DNA of 34,563 nucleotides from an uncultured Parabacteroides sp. (GTDB lineage: Bacteria; Bacteroidota; Bacteroidia; Bacteroidales; Tannerellaceae). The notes beneath the pieces are model-generated. The model did no database searches. It saw only the letters and a program-made list of their open reading frames with translations, and had not been told where the DNA came from. This document shows positions 8,701 to 14,948 of this stretch, one piece after another; position 1 is the stretch's first letter, and every line of letters begins with the position of its first letter. The position numbers and the translations under genes were made by a program. The stretch lies in NCBI GenBank assembly GCA_944325335.1, contig CALUZR010000040.1, positions 1-34,563 on the forward strand, read 5' to 3'.

Positions 8701-8783
8701 ATGGTAGTGTAATCGGAACAACAGGAGCTTCTGTCTATCCTTCTACTCGTAAGTTTATGTTTGGTTTGAATGTAACATTTTAA
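5751..8783 (+). CDS. SusC/RagA-family TonB-dependent outer-membrane transporter
   Basis: A 1010-residue SusC homologue. A signal peptide (about residues 1-27) is followed by a carboxypeptidase-D-like regulatory domain (about 47-122, TIKGQVLDHKTGDPVIGANV), the SusC signature LDELVVVGYGVQKKESLTGA, a plug domain (PLWVIDGV, DIETMTVLKDAASTAIYGSEGANGV split over about 199-245), then a long beta barrel ending in an aromatic Phe (GLNVTF). No STN domain is visible, so sigma/anti-sigma transenvelope signalling is not indicated. It imports a ligand captured by the SusD partner, powered by TonB. susD starts 15 bp downstream. No glycosidase, protease or sulfatase lies nearby, so the nutrient cannot be predicted. 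Expression is probably set by the inverted-repeat promoter segment upstream. Confidence 0.95.
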   Translation: MYPNKVTTKGRCVLLASLLCCGLPALAISENASAYSISPVVQQDATIKGQVLDHKTGDPVIGANVIVKGTTNGTITDMDGKYELNAPVGATLQISYIGYQTVEVQATAGDQTIQLREDAEALDELVVVGYGVQKKESLTGALQTLKDEKLKDITTPSVENMLNGKVSGVYVAPGSGQPGASGSVVVRGQATLSGSTAPLWVIDGVTVGTDAGLLNPNDIETMTVLKDAASTAIYGSEGANGVILITTKNGKSGKMSINASVKMGVSTLNNGNLEVMDGAELYDYYASFNNQEMITFSRWNPELRNSNFDWWDLATQSGFTQDYNLSFSGGSDTYNSYFSLGYYDEEGAVKGYDYSRYNFLYRSTYKPFKWLTIRPSVQGALRDVTDAQYSVTAMYSMLPWDSPYDENGELVPDRYQGWVNSQSTNYLNDLAYGNHTDYKTYEFLGSFNFDIKFTDWLTLSSINSYKYQGYYYHSYTDPRSNSGLGVNGRIDEYQSNTTRLLTNSYLTFNKTFDKHSVNAVLGYEYKTYSAKVIQAIGTGFASGFEVLDVAALPESVGGSLNEEAVQSVFFRGNYSYDNRYVAELSFRRDGASNFGEDARWGNFYSISGGWNINREKWFEADWVDQLKLRASWGTMGNRPGELYPQYDLYSVSANYNGVPAILISQVGNPDLTWEQTSTLGVGLDASLFENRFRFTFDFYNKYTTDVLYQVPVSGLTGVTSRWQNVGEISNRGVELSIGGDLVRTKDWTWSIDAIVGHNSNTVEKLYGDDPNLEIISSGGELGIAGSASSILKEGYSSASYYMVEWAGVNPETGAPQWYTTAEDGSRVITESYDQADYIITDAYNPKLFGSFNTYLRWKDLDLSAVFGYSIGGKIYNYSRQEYDSDGTYTDRNQMKLMDGWSRWEKPGDIATHPVASYNNQSGANKASTRYLEDSDFLKLRSLSIGYNLKLPEYYIQNLRIFFTGENLFTVTGYSGVDPELPASDGSVIGTTGASVYPSTRKFMFGLNVTF

Positions 8784-8798
8784 ATAGGTAAGAATCTT

Positions 8799-10580
8799 AT
8801 GAAAAAGAAAAATATAACAAAGATATTGCTTGCAACCTTTTCGGCAGGAGTTTTATTGACTTCCTGCGATATAGAGCGGTTGCCTAATGGAAGTATGGCT
8901 TCCGAAGATGTTTTTGGCGATTTGGACACCAACCTGAAAGGTATGGTAGACGGTGCTTATGCCCAGTTAAAAACTTGGTCTGACCCGATGCATCGTTTGG
9001 GCGAATATGCCGGAGACAATATGATGATTCGTGGATCTTCTACGGATGCGTTCTATGAGTTTATTTCTTATGCTCGTACTCCTAATAACTACCGTTTGCA
9101 GAATTTCTGGGATTATGGATATAAGGCTGTGGCTCAGGCTTCGAATATTATTGATGCCGTAGCTGAAGGACAGAGTGCTGAGATTGATAACAAGTTGGGC
9201 GAATGTTATTATATCCGTGGTATGATGTATTTCTATTTGACCCGTGCATTTGGCCGTCCTTATTATCAAGCTCCGGATAAGAACTTGGGTGTACCTATCG
9301 TGAACGGGACGCCGGACGATATGAATAATCTTCAGTTGCCTGACCGTTCGACTGTAGCACAATGCTATGCGCAAGCTATCGGTGATTTGCGGAAGGCAGA
9401 AAGTCTGTTGACGGAAAACAACGGACCGGCGTATGCCTCTATTGGCGCCGCGCAAGCCATGCTGTCTCGTGTCTATCTCTATATGAGCGGTACGTATGAG
9501 AATCCGAATACGCAATATGCCGACTCAGCTGTCTATTATGCTTCGCAAGTAATTAATTCGGGTACCTATTCTTTATTACCTCGCAGCGAGTTTATGGTTT
9601 ACAATACCATTGTGCCGGAAAACAATCCGGAGGCAATCTTCGTGGTAAAACGCGTATCAACTGAGTTTTCAGGTGACGACCACTATTACGGTATCGGCGG
9701 TATGTATGCCAATATTGGTGGTATGGGTTGGGGCGAAATGTTTACCAGTGCCAAATACATTGATTTGTTGAACGAGACTGGACGTAATGATTGGCGTCCG
9801 GATCAGAAAACAATTGTAGATGCACGTGCTAATTTCATCGAACCGCAATATGTGACGGACGAAAATGGTAATTATACACCGGTATTCCGTTTTATCAAGA
9901 ATCTGTATAATGCAAGCGGAGAACAGACTAACTATGGTTATGTACAAGCTACATTGCACCAGAATGGAAACCAATATTCTTGTTCAGAGACTATTGATGG
10001 TGTAGAAACTACCTATCAGATGACTCCGGTCAACGAAGAACAGCAAATCTATTCAATTAAGTATTCTGATGGCAATACTTATACAGGTGTGATTGATTAT
10101 GAAATGACAACCAACCGTAGTTATCCAGAGTTCTATATTGTAAAATGTTCCCGTGAAGGAGAAGATTCTCATTTGTATTCACCGGTTATCTCTCGTTTAG
10201 GCGAAGTCTATCTGAACCGTGCGGAAGCATTGGCTAAATTAGGTCGGTATAGCGAAGCGTTGAGTGACTTGAATACTATTCGCGAACGTTCGATTCCAGG
10301 TGCAGGTTACAGTGCGTTGGATGCTTCGAATGCAGGTGAGCTGATAGATAAAGAGCGTCAGTTGGAATTGGCTTACCAAGCAGAACGAAGCTTTGATGTG
10401 TTCCGTAATGGTGAACCGTTGACGCGTCACTATCCAGGTCCGCACAATGCAATGGAAGATGTACCAGCTACGGATTATCGCGTGACATATTATATTCCGC
10501 AAACGGCTATCAACTCATATCCAAGCGGATGTACGTTGACACAGAATCCAACGAGCAATGCAGGTGTAATATTGAATTAA
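8799..10580 (+). CDS. SusD/RagB-family outer-membrane nutrient-binding lipoprotein
   Basis: A 593-residue SusD homologue. The lipoprotein signal ends with lipobox LLTSC (Cys23), implying acylation and surface display over the SusC barrel. Tetratricopeptide-like helices typical of the family are present (YIRGMMYFYLTRAFGRPYY; the C-terminal RLGEVYLNRAEALAKLGRYSEAL block; LNTIRERSIPG; LIDKERQLELAYQAERSFDVFR). It should act as the hinged lid capturing substrate for the SusC pore. It starts 15 bp after susC and is followed by a strong terminator at 10599, so the operon is only these two genes. Substrate unknown. Confidence 0.95.
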   Translation: MKKKNITKILLATFSAGVLLTSCDIERLPNGSMASEDVFGDLDTNLKGMVDGAYAQLKTWSDPMHRLGEYAGDNMMIRGSSTDAFYEFISYARTPNNYRLQNFWDYGYKAVAQASNIIDAVAEGQSAEIDNKLGECYYIRGMMYFYLTRAFGRPYYQAPDKNLGVPIVNGTPDDMNNLQLPDRSTVAQCYAQAIGDLRKAESLLTENNGPAYASIGAAQAMLSRVYLYMSGTYENPNTQYADSAVYYASQVINSGTYSLLPRSEFMVYNTIVPENNPEAIFVVKRVSTEFSGDDHYYGIGGMYANIGGMGWGEMFTSAKYIDLLNETGRNDWRPDQKTIVDARANFIEPQYVTDENGNYTPVFRFIKNLYNASGEQTNYGYVQATLHQNGNQYSCSETIDGVETTYQMTPVNEEQQIYSIKYSDGNTYTGVIDYEMTTNRSYPEFYIVKCSREGEDSHLYSPVISRLGEVYLNRAEALAKLGRYSEALSDLNTIRERSIPGAGYSALDASNAGELIDKERQLELAYQAERSFDVFRNGEPLTRHYPGPHNAMEDVPATDYRVTYYIPQTAINSYPSGCTLTQNPTSNAGVILN

Positions 10581-10598
10581 TAATTCAGTCAAATTAAT

Positions 10599-10638
10599 AA
10601 GGGATGTACCAACTAAAAACAGGTGCATCCCTTTCTTC
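10599..10638 (+). terminator. Terminator of the susCD operon
   Basis: A 12-bp stem (10599-10610 with 10622-10633, one G-U pair) with an 11-base loop is followed by a T-rich run. It isolates susCD from the small-peptide unit downstream. Confidence 0.85.
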
Positions 10639-10710
10639 TATATAACCCTGAAAAAGAGTCTACATCCTATTGACTCGTTTGTCGAAAAACGAAAAGATTT
10701 GATGAAAAAA

Positions 10711-10741
10711 GTTGCATATTCATTTAAAATACCTAACTTTG
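10711..10741 (+). promoter_or_regulatory. Promoter of the small membrane peptide unit
   Basis: TAACTTTG at 10734-10741 matches TAnnTTTG, and GTTG at 10711-10714 matches three of four -33 positions with a 19-bp spacer. Transcription would start about 17 bases upstream of the ATG at 10765. Confidence 0.75.
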
Positions 10742-10764
10742 CGGAAAAATCAAATGTTTAACGT

Positions 10765-11037
10765 ATGGAAGAATTTAAAGCAAATCAAGAATTATCTCGG
10801 GCTATCCAAGAGAATCGAAAACAGCTCCGTGAAACACTCGGTAAGTTCTTTCTTGACTTAGCCAAAATCGCTTTTTCGACTATGGTGGTGGGAAGCGTAG
10901 TTTCAATAGCAAGTGATATAAACCGTCCTAATAGTTGGATCATAGCTACATTGGGGGTTGTCTCTACTTGTTTATTAACATTTACAGGGTATAGAATGAT
11001 AAAACTAAAAGGAAAGGTAAAGATATGGAAGTATTAA
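10765..11037 (+). CDS. Small two-span membrane protein, unknown function
   Basis: A 90-residue protein I do not recognise. Residues 1-28 are charged and likely helical (MEEFKANQELSRAIQENRK). Two hydrophobic segments follow (about 31-49 and 57-75), with a short turn containing DINRPNSW, then a basic tail (KLKGKVKIWKY). The topology suggests a small inner-membrane protein with both ends in the cytoplasm. It has its own consensus promoter and is followed by two 34-residue membrane peptides, the first of which starts inside its last codons in another frame, suggesting translational coupling. A regulatory or stress-related membrane role is possible but unsupported. Confidence 0.75.
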   Translation: MEEFKANQELSRAIQENRKQLRETLGKFFLDLAKIAFSTMVVGSVVSIASDINRPNSWIIATLGVVSTCLLTFTGYRMIKLKGKVKIWKY

Positions 11038-11129
11038 TTGCTACATACGTATTGACAAGTCTCGTTTGCATTGCACTTTTACTGTGGTTTCGCACAAAAT
11101 CTGGACAGAAATGGCTGGATGATCTATAA
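11025..11129 (+). CDS. 34-residue single-span membrane micropeptide A
   Basis: A very short frame read directly from the sequence: Met-Glu, a hydrophobic span of about 18 residues (LIATYVLTSLVCIALLLW), then a basic tail containing TKSGQKWL. The ATG overlaps the 3' end of the 90-residue gene by 13 bp in a different frame. It has the same length as the next peptide and shares ME-L, the tryptophan after the span, TKSG-KWL and the final Leu. Two paralogous, similarly organised frames in tandem within one promoter-terminator unit argue strongly for real coding. Function unknown; a small membrane regulator or an assembly partner of a larger membrane complex is possible. Confidence 0.7.
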   Translation: MEVLIATYVLTSLVCIALLLWFRTKSGQKWLDDL

Positions 11130-11174
11130 GAGGCTATCTTCTGAGATTGTTGTATGAAATGAAAATGGAGTAAA

Positions 11175-11279
11175 ATGGAAGCATTAGCAGTAGTGTATGG
11201 CGTAGGTGTCCTGATAGTCGGCGGCATCTACCTCTGGACTTTCACCAAGTCCGGAAAGAAATGGTTGAAGAATCTATAA
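11175..11279 (+). CDS. 34-residue single-span membrane micropeptide B (paralogue of A)
   Basis: Met-Glu, a hydrophobic span (LAVVYGVGVLIVGGIYLW), then a basic tail with TKSGKKWL and a final Leu. It is exactly as long as micropeptide A and conserves its C-terminal signature. A small GGAG-like site precedes the ATG. It is the last frame before the hairpin terminator at 11285. The duplication with a diverged membrane span and conserved tail suggests selection on the cytoplasmic tail. No function can be assigned. Confidence 0.7.
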   Translation: MEALAVVYGVGVLIVGGIYLWTFTKSGKKWLKNL

Positions 11280-11284
11280 GAACG

Positions 11285-11327
11285 AAACAGGCTGGAAAGG
11301 AATACTTTTTCAGCCTGTTTTGTTTTA
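11285..11327 (+). terminator. Terminator of the small membrane peptide unit
   Basis: AAACAGGCTG (11285-11294) pairs perfectly with CAGCCTGTTT (11311-11320), followed by TGTTTT. It lies 6 bases after the micropeptide B stop. Confidence 0.85.
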
Positions 11328-11382
11328 GGAAAGAGAACCCCGAAAAGGTATGATGTATCAACTCCGCCTTCCGAGAGGTTTT

Positions 11383-11424
11383 CATAAAAAATGCCGATGC
11401 GGAGAAGAACCCACATCAGCATTT
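11383..11424 (-). terminator. Terminator of the rubrerythrin gene
   Basis: On the minus strand a 14-bp stem (11411-11424 with 11389-11402) forms with two G-U wobbles that pair only in that strand's RNA, followed by a run of T residues. This strand preference supports termination of the minus-strand rubrerythrin transcript. Confidence 0.8.
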
Positions 11425-11450
11425 AAACATACATGTCAGAGAAATAATAC

Positions 11451-12005
11451 TTACTTCTTGAAGTAGCGGTTGAACAGACCTTCGAAACCTTTGCCGTGGC
11501 GAGCTTCGTCTTTTGCCATTTCGTGCACTGTGTCGTGGATAGCATCCAAGTTCAGTTGTTTAGCACGAGTAGCAATGCGCTTCTTGTCTTCGCAAGCACC
11601 AGCTTCCGCGTTCATACGCTTTTCGAGGTTTGTCTTTGTATCCCAAACCACGTCGCCCAAGAGTTCAGCGAACTTAGCAGCGTGTTCAGCTTCTTCCCAA
11701 GCATAACGCTTGAATGCTTCAGCTACTTCGGGATAACCTTCGCGGTCTGCCTGGCGGCTCATCGCGAGATACATACCTACTTCCGTACATTCGCCCATGA
11801 AGTGCGCGTTCAAGTCTTTGATCATTTCATCGTCGCAACCTTTAGCCACACCGATTACGTGTTCGTCGGCGAACGTCAATGCGCCTGTTGTTTCTACCAA
11901 TTCTTTGAACTTGCTCTTCGGCTGCTTGCATTGCGGGCAGAAATCGGGAGCTTCATCACCTTCGTGAACGTAACCACATACTGTACAAATCCATTTCTTT
12001 TTCAT
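11451..12005 (-). CDS. Rubrerythrin with N-terminal rubredoxin domain
   Basis: A 184-residue protein. The N-terminal rubredoxin-like iron site uses Cys7, Cys10, Cys23 and Cys26 ([10 protein letters not shown] and CPQCKQP). A ferritin-like diiron four-helix bundle follows, with Glu72/Glu75 (GECTE), Glu105-x-x-His108 (EEAEH) and Glu167-x-x-His170 (DEARH). This is the domain order of 'reverse' rubrerythrins, which reduce hydrogen peroxide in anaerobes using electrons from NADH:rubredoxin oxidoreductases. It is monocistronic, with a consensus promoter upstream and its own terminator, as expected for an oxidative-stress gene. No OxyR or PerR site could be confirmed by eye. Confidence 0.95.
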   Translation of the reverse strand: MKKKWICTVCGYVHEGDEAPDFCPQCKQPKSKFKELVETTGALTFADEHVIGVAKGCDDEMIKDLNAHFMGECTEVGMYLAMSRQADREGYPEVAEAFKRYAWEEAEHAAKFAELLGDVVWDTKTNLEKRMNAEAGACEDKKRIATRAKQLNLDAIHDTVHEMAKDEARHGKGFEGLFNRYFKK

Positions 12006-12052
12006 ATCACTAATTTTTTAATAAGTTATTACTGCATTTCTTTTTGACAATG

Positions 12053-12084
12053 CAAATGTACGCATTCCAATTCTATTTTCCGAA
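12053..12084 (-). promoter_or_regulatory. Rubrerythrin promoter
   Basis: TACATTTG (minus strand, 12053-12060) matches TAnnTTTG, with TTCG (12081-12084) as a three-of-four -33 match at 20 bp. Confidence 0.75.
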
Positions 12085-12162
12085 GAAAATTGGATTGAAT
12101 TCTTTTATGGCATGATTGATTCTATTTATAGGCCGGATTTTATTCACAAAATGCTCCTTTTT

Positions 12163-12194
12163 CTTGGAAAATAGACTTAAATCAATTACCTTCG
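12163..12194 (+). promoter_or_regulatory. Probable promoter of the outer-membrane barrel gene
   Basis: CTTG (12163-12166), a 20-bp spacer and TACCTTCG (12187-12194, one mismatch to TAnnTTTG) lie about 25 bases before the ATG. Confidence 0.5.
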
Positions 12195-12219
12195 AAGCGC
12201 TAAAAATAGATTTAAGAAG

Positions 12220-13410
12220 ATGAAAACACGAAACTATTTGCTGGCCTGTCTGTTTGCCTTTGGTGGCCACGCTTTGTTTGCTCAAGAACAAGCGTTGGTC
12301 GATACGACCCAACATGCGAAATCGTTGTATGAAATGTGGAAAAAGGAGGACGCGCGTCCGTTTACTTCACACATGCATATCCAATTCTGTACCTCTTTCA
12401 CTTCTAACTTCAATGACTTTTCCGTGGAAGAGGCGACGTTTAAGTTAAACCGTTTGCGGATGGAGATATTGGGGCGCTTCTTAGGGAAGTTCGGCTATCG
12501 TTTCCGCTATACCTATAATAAATATACGAATCCGAATACGGTGGACAACCTCTCGACCCACATCGAATTGGCCAATATGGATTGGGACGTATCGAAATTT
12601 ATCACCCTGAAGGCGGGCAAGCAATTCTTCCTGTTAGGTGGTTACGAGTATTACGTTACGGGGATTCGCGTGCGCCAGTTCTCGGATTTCAATAATTATA
12701 CGCAGAGTTATCTGACGGGCGTATCTGGTACGTTTCATCTGACGCCTACCCAAGACTTGTCTTTGCAGGTGGCCAACAACCGGGTCGAGACGGAATCGCA
12801 AATCAATACGGGCGAAGGGCAGGCAAGTGTGCCCAAAGTGCCCTTGATGGGGACACTGAATTGGACGGGCCGGTTCCTGGACGACGGGGCACTTCAGTTC
12901 TATTATGGAGCGGCCGCGGGGCAAATCTTGCGGAACCGGAATATTTATTACCTGACGTTCGGGAACGTATGGGAGCGTGGCCCGGTCTTGGCTTATGTGG
13001 ATTGCATGTATTCGCGGGAAGAGGTGGATTCGAAGGGTTTGATTACAGCCGTTCATGCGGTGGGCGAGGACGAGAAACCGATGACGGCCCAATATGTACA
13101 ATACCTATCATGGATTGGTAATTTGGATTACCGTTTGCACCCGAAATGGAATATGTTCGTGAAGGGAGTGTATGAATGGGGTGGCGTCTACAAAACAAAC
13201 CGGATTTACGAGCGCGGAATATACCGGAAGTCGTGGAACGCCCAACTCTGTTTGGAATATTATCCGCTGAAGCGAAACGATTTACAGCTTTTCCTACATC
13301 TTTCGTATAAAAAATACCACTTCGCCGAACGGGCAAAAGCCTTGGGCGGGGCGGATTTCTCCGAACAACAGATTATGTTGGGCTTATTGTACACGATTCC
13401 AGTATTCTAA
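12220..13410 (+). CDS. Outer-membrane beta-barrel porin-like protein
   Basis: A 396-residue secreted protein. A signal peptide (MKTRNYLLACLFAFGGHALF, cleavage after Ala21 near FAQEQ) leads into a region of alternating polar and hydrophobic strands typical of a beta barrel (FKLNRLRMEILGRFLGKFGY, GYRFRYTYNKY, KFITLKAGKQFFLLGGYEYY, ending in LLYTIPVF with terminal Phe). It resembles the phosphate-selective porin O/P-like group of Bacteroidota, but no substrate residues can be read. It is monocistronic and its last 4 bp overlap the convergent phosphoesterase gene. The pairing of a possible phosphate porin and a phosphoesterase is suggestive only. Confidence 0.65.
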   Translation: MKTRNYLLACLFAFGGHALFAQEQALVDTTQHAKSLYEMWKKEDARPFTSHMHIQFCTSFTSNFNDFSVEEATFKLNRLRMEILGRFLGKFGYRFRYTYNKYTNPNTVDNLSTHIELANMDWDVSKFITLKAGKQFFLLGGYEYYVTGIRVRQFSDFNNYTQSYLTGVSGTFHLTPTQDLSLQVANNRVETESQINTGEGQASVPKVPLMGTLNWTGRFLDDGALQFYYGAAAGQILRNRNIYYLTFGNVWERGPVLAYVDCMYSREEVDSKGLITAVHAVGEDEKPMTAQYVQYLSWIGNLDYRLHPKWNMFVKGVYEWGGVYKTNRIYERGIYRKSWNAQLCLEYYPLKRNDLQLFLHLSYKKYHFAERAKALGGADFSEQQIMLGLLYTIPVF

Positions 13411-14387
13411 CGTAACGGTTGGAAACGCAGGATGACATCGCTTCCATTGTAATTGGCACCTGCCACGTATTGTATCTTGTCGGCAAAGAAATCCACCTTT
13501 TCCTCGTGCGTATGCCCGGCGAAGATGCCGATAATCAACGGTTCATTTACGACTATGTCGCGGAATCGGTACGTCGTGGAGGTGTGTCCTTCTGCTGGCC
13601 AGGGCGCACGCCGTTCAATCTCGTAATAAATGTCGTGCGCTTTGTTCCAATCTGGATTACCGCACCCGTAGTCGATGTTTTGCCCGGGAAGGTACACCGG
13701 GATGTGCATGGACAAGACAATCGGCATGCCCTTTTTTATCTCTTCTTGCAAGAACGCCAGTTGCTCTTCCGTGATTTCGTTGGTCGAATCATCGATAAAA
13801 AGGAAATTGATTCCCTGTACGGTCCGGGCATAGCAAAGCGGATTCGCACCTTGGTAGAGCGGCTTTAAGACGGAGTGCTCCCATTTTTCCCGTTGCTCGG
13901 TTGCCTGCCCAGGCTCTCCTTCGTAATGCCAATCATGGTTGCCCGAAATATACGCCCAATCCAATCCCGATCCATTCATTATTTTCAACAGGCTATCCAC
14001 CGATGCAGCCGAAGGAAAATTGATCATGTCGCCCCCCAGGATGACCAAACCGACGGAATCCTGCTTCGCTCGTTCCAACGAACGTTTCAACGCCTCCTCC
14101 CGTCCGTTGCTTATGCCATAATTCTCCGGCTCGACCGCGCTTCCGCCCATTCGCTTGGCATAATCGTAATAAGGCTTCCCCCGTTCGTCTTCTACGGTGA
14201 AGTGCGTATCCGAAAGGAACATCACCTTCACGGGCGTTTCCAGCTGTTTCATCTGGAAATCCACATATCCTTTACTATATATAATATGCTGAACCGGACT
14301 CTCCTCAACCGCCTTCTGCGGATTGCACCCCCAAAGGAGGGCACATAGCGCGAATAATATGTAATGGAATCTTTTCATATCCTTCAT
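13407..14387 (-). CDS. Calcineurin-like metallophosphoesterase lipoprotein
   Basis: Up to 326 residues. A lipobox ends LLWGC (Cys21), so it is probably an envelope lipoprotein. All motifs of the two-metal phosphoesterase fold are present: Asp60-x-His62 (FLSDTHF), Asp120 (GGDMIN), Asn150-His151-Asp152 (GNHDWH), His228 (SMHIPVY) and His292/His294 (GHTHE). The enzyme should hydrolyse phosphomono- or diesters outside the cytoplasm; substrate unknown. Two starts are possible: Met1 at 14387 lies close to the expected transcription start, so Met4 at 14378 (MKRFHY) may be the real one. The 3' end overlaps the convergent barrel gene by 4 bp. Confidence 0.88.
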   Translation of the reverse strand: MKDMKRFHYILFALCALLWGCNPQKAVEESPVQHIIYSKGYVDFQMKQLETPVKVMFLSDTHFTVEDERGKPYYDYAKRMGGSAVEPENYGISNGREEALKRSLERAKQDSVGLVILGGDMINFPSAASVDSLLKIMNGSGLDWAYISGNHDWHYEGEPGQATEQREKWEHSVLKPLYQGANPLCYARTVQGINFLFIDDSTNEITEEQLAFLQEEIKKGMPIVLSMHIPVYLPGQNIDYGCGNPDWNKAHDIYYEIERRAPWPAEGHTSTTYRFRDIVVNEPLIIGIFAGHTHEEKVDFFADKIQYVAGANYNGSDVILRFQPLR

Positions 14388-14402
14388 TTTGTATTAGCGT
14401 CG

Positions 14403-14434
14403 CAAAGTTAAACAATTCCATACGTTTTTCCAAA
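14403..14434 (-). promoter_or_regulatory. Promoter of the metallophosphoesterase gene
   Basis: On the minus strand, TTTG (14431-14434), a 20-bp spacer and TAACTTTG (14403-14410) give a full consensus match. It predicts a leader of only about 10-20 bases. Confidence 0.85.
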
Positions 14435-14458
14435 CCACGGCGTGAATGCTGGCGATTG

Positions 14459-14486
14459 TAACTATAAACGGAAACGAATATAGTTA
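14459..14486. promoter_or_regulatory. Operator-like inverted repeat
   Basis: TAACTATA (14459-14466) and TATAGTTA (14479-14486) form a perfect 8-bp inverted repeat with a 12-bp spacer, about two helical turns centre to centre. It lies just upstream of the phosphoesterase promoter and about 110 bp from the plus-strand promoter at 14593, so a dimeric regulator could act on either. No protein is known for this site. Confidence 0.35.
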
Positions 14487-14592
14487 TAATTGGAAAGGAT
14501 GATAGGCATAAACCAAATGCCCTTTAGGCATCAGTCTCCGAAAAAAGTTGAAATCTTTTTCTTTTTTTCATGGTGGTTTTAATTTTCCTTCC

Positions 14593-14600
14593 TAACTTTG
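14593..14600 (+). promoter_or_regulatory. -7 promoter box before the long structured leader RNA
   Basis: TAACTTTG matches TAnnTTTG. The -33 region is poor. Expected transcription start is near 14607, which would transcribe the rod-shaped RNA at 14669-14848. Confidence 0.6.
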
Positions 14601-14606
14601 CGGCAT

Positions 14607-14873
14607 TCCGAGTGGGATTCGGCGGAATCTTCTATCGGATGGACATATTGAGTTAAAGCATTTACGATATTATTCCTAAGAAAGAAAATCGCCAGTTTTT
14701 AATCAAGTTGGAATAATAAACAATAAATGCTTGCACTCTTAGCTGTATAACTTTTTCAATAGGAAAGGTGTATCCTTCAGCATAGAGTGCGGGCTGTTGT
14801 TTTATTATCAACTTGATGGGCGTTTGGCGATGCCTCTTTCTTAGGTAATGGACAACATAACCCGCACTTTTTT
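14607..14873 (+). ncRNA. Rod-shaped structured RNA: candidate attenuator leader or 6S-like RNA
   Basis: After a short hairpin (GATTC, GGCG loop, GAATC), nearly all of 14669-14848 folds back on itself. Paired blocks are 14675-14685/14835-14845 (11 bp perfect), 14688-14694/14825-14831 (7 bp), 14702-14710/14809-14817 (9 bp), 14713-14720/14801-14808 (8 bp) and 14729-14739/14784-14794 (11 bp with two G-U pairs), separated by small internal loops and one roughly 7x7 bubble. The strand 14786-14793 can instead pair with 14861-14868, forming a terminator with six T residues. The long rod with a bubble resembles 6S RNA; the two exclusive hairpins resemble an attenuator for the surface-protein gene 75 bp downstream. 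I cannot decide between these. Confidence 0.55.
14786..14873 (+). terminator. Conditional terminator hairpin in the structured leader
   Basis: AGTGCGGG (14786-14793) pairs with CCCGCACT (14861-14868), followed by TTTTTT (14868-14873). Nearby complements (GTTGT and ACAAC) extend the stem. The left arm is also the right arm of the competing rod stem with GCACTC (14733-14738), so only one structure can form at a time. Confidence 0.55.
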
Positions 14874-14948
14874 ATGCCCGTTTAGTTGTTAGTAAATGCG
14901 GTTAGAAGAATATTATTAATCCATCTATTAACTAATAAACAAGTGAAT

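Noticed and set aside
14675..14845. A second inverton upstream of the BspA-type gene
   Set aside because: The arms are long, imperfect and leave only about 40 bp between them with no promoter box inside; an RNA fold explains it better.
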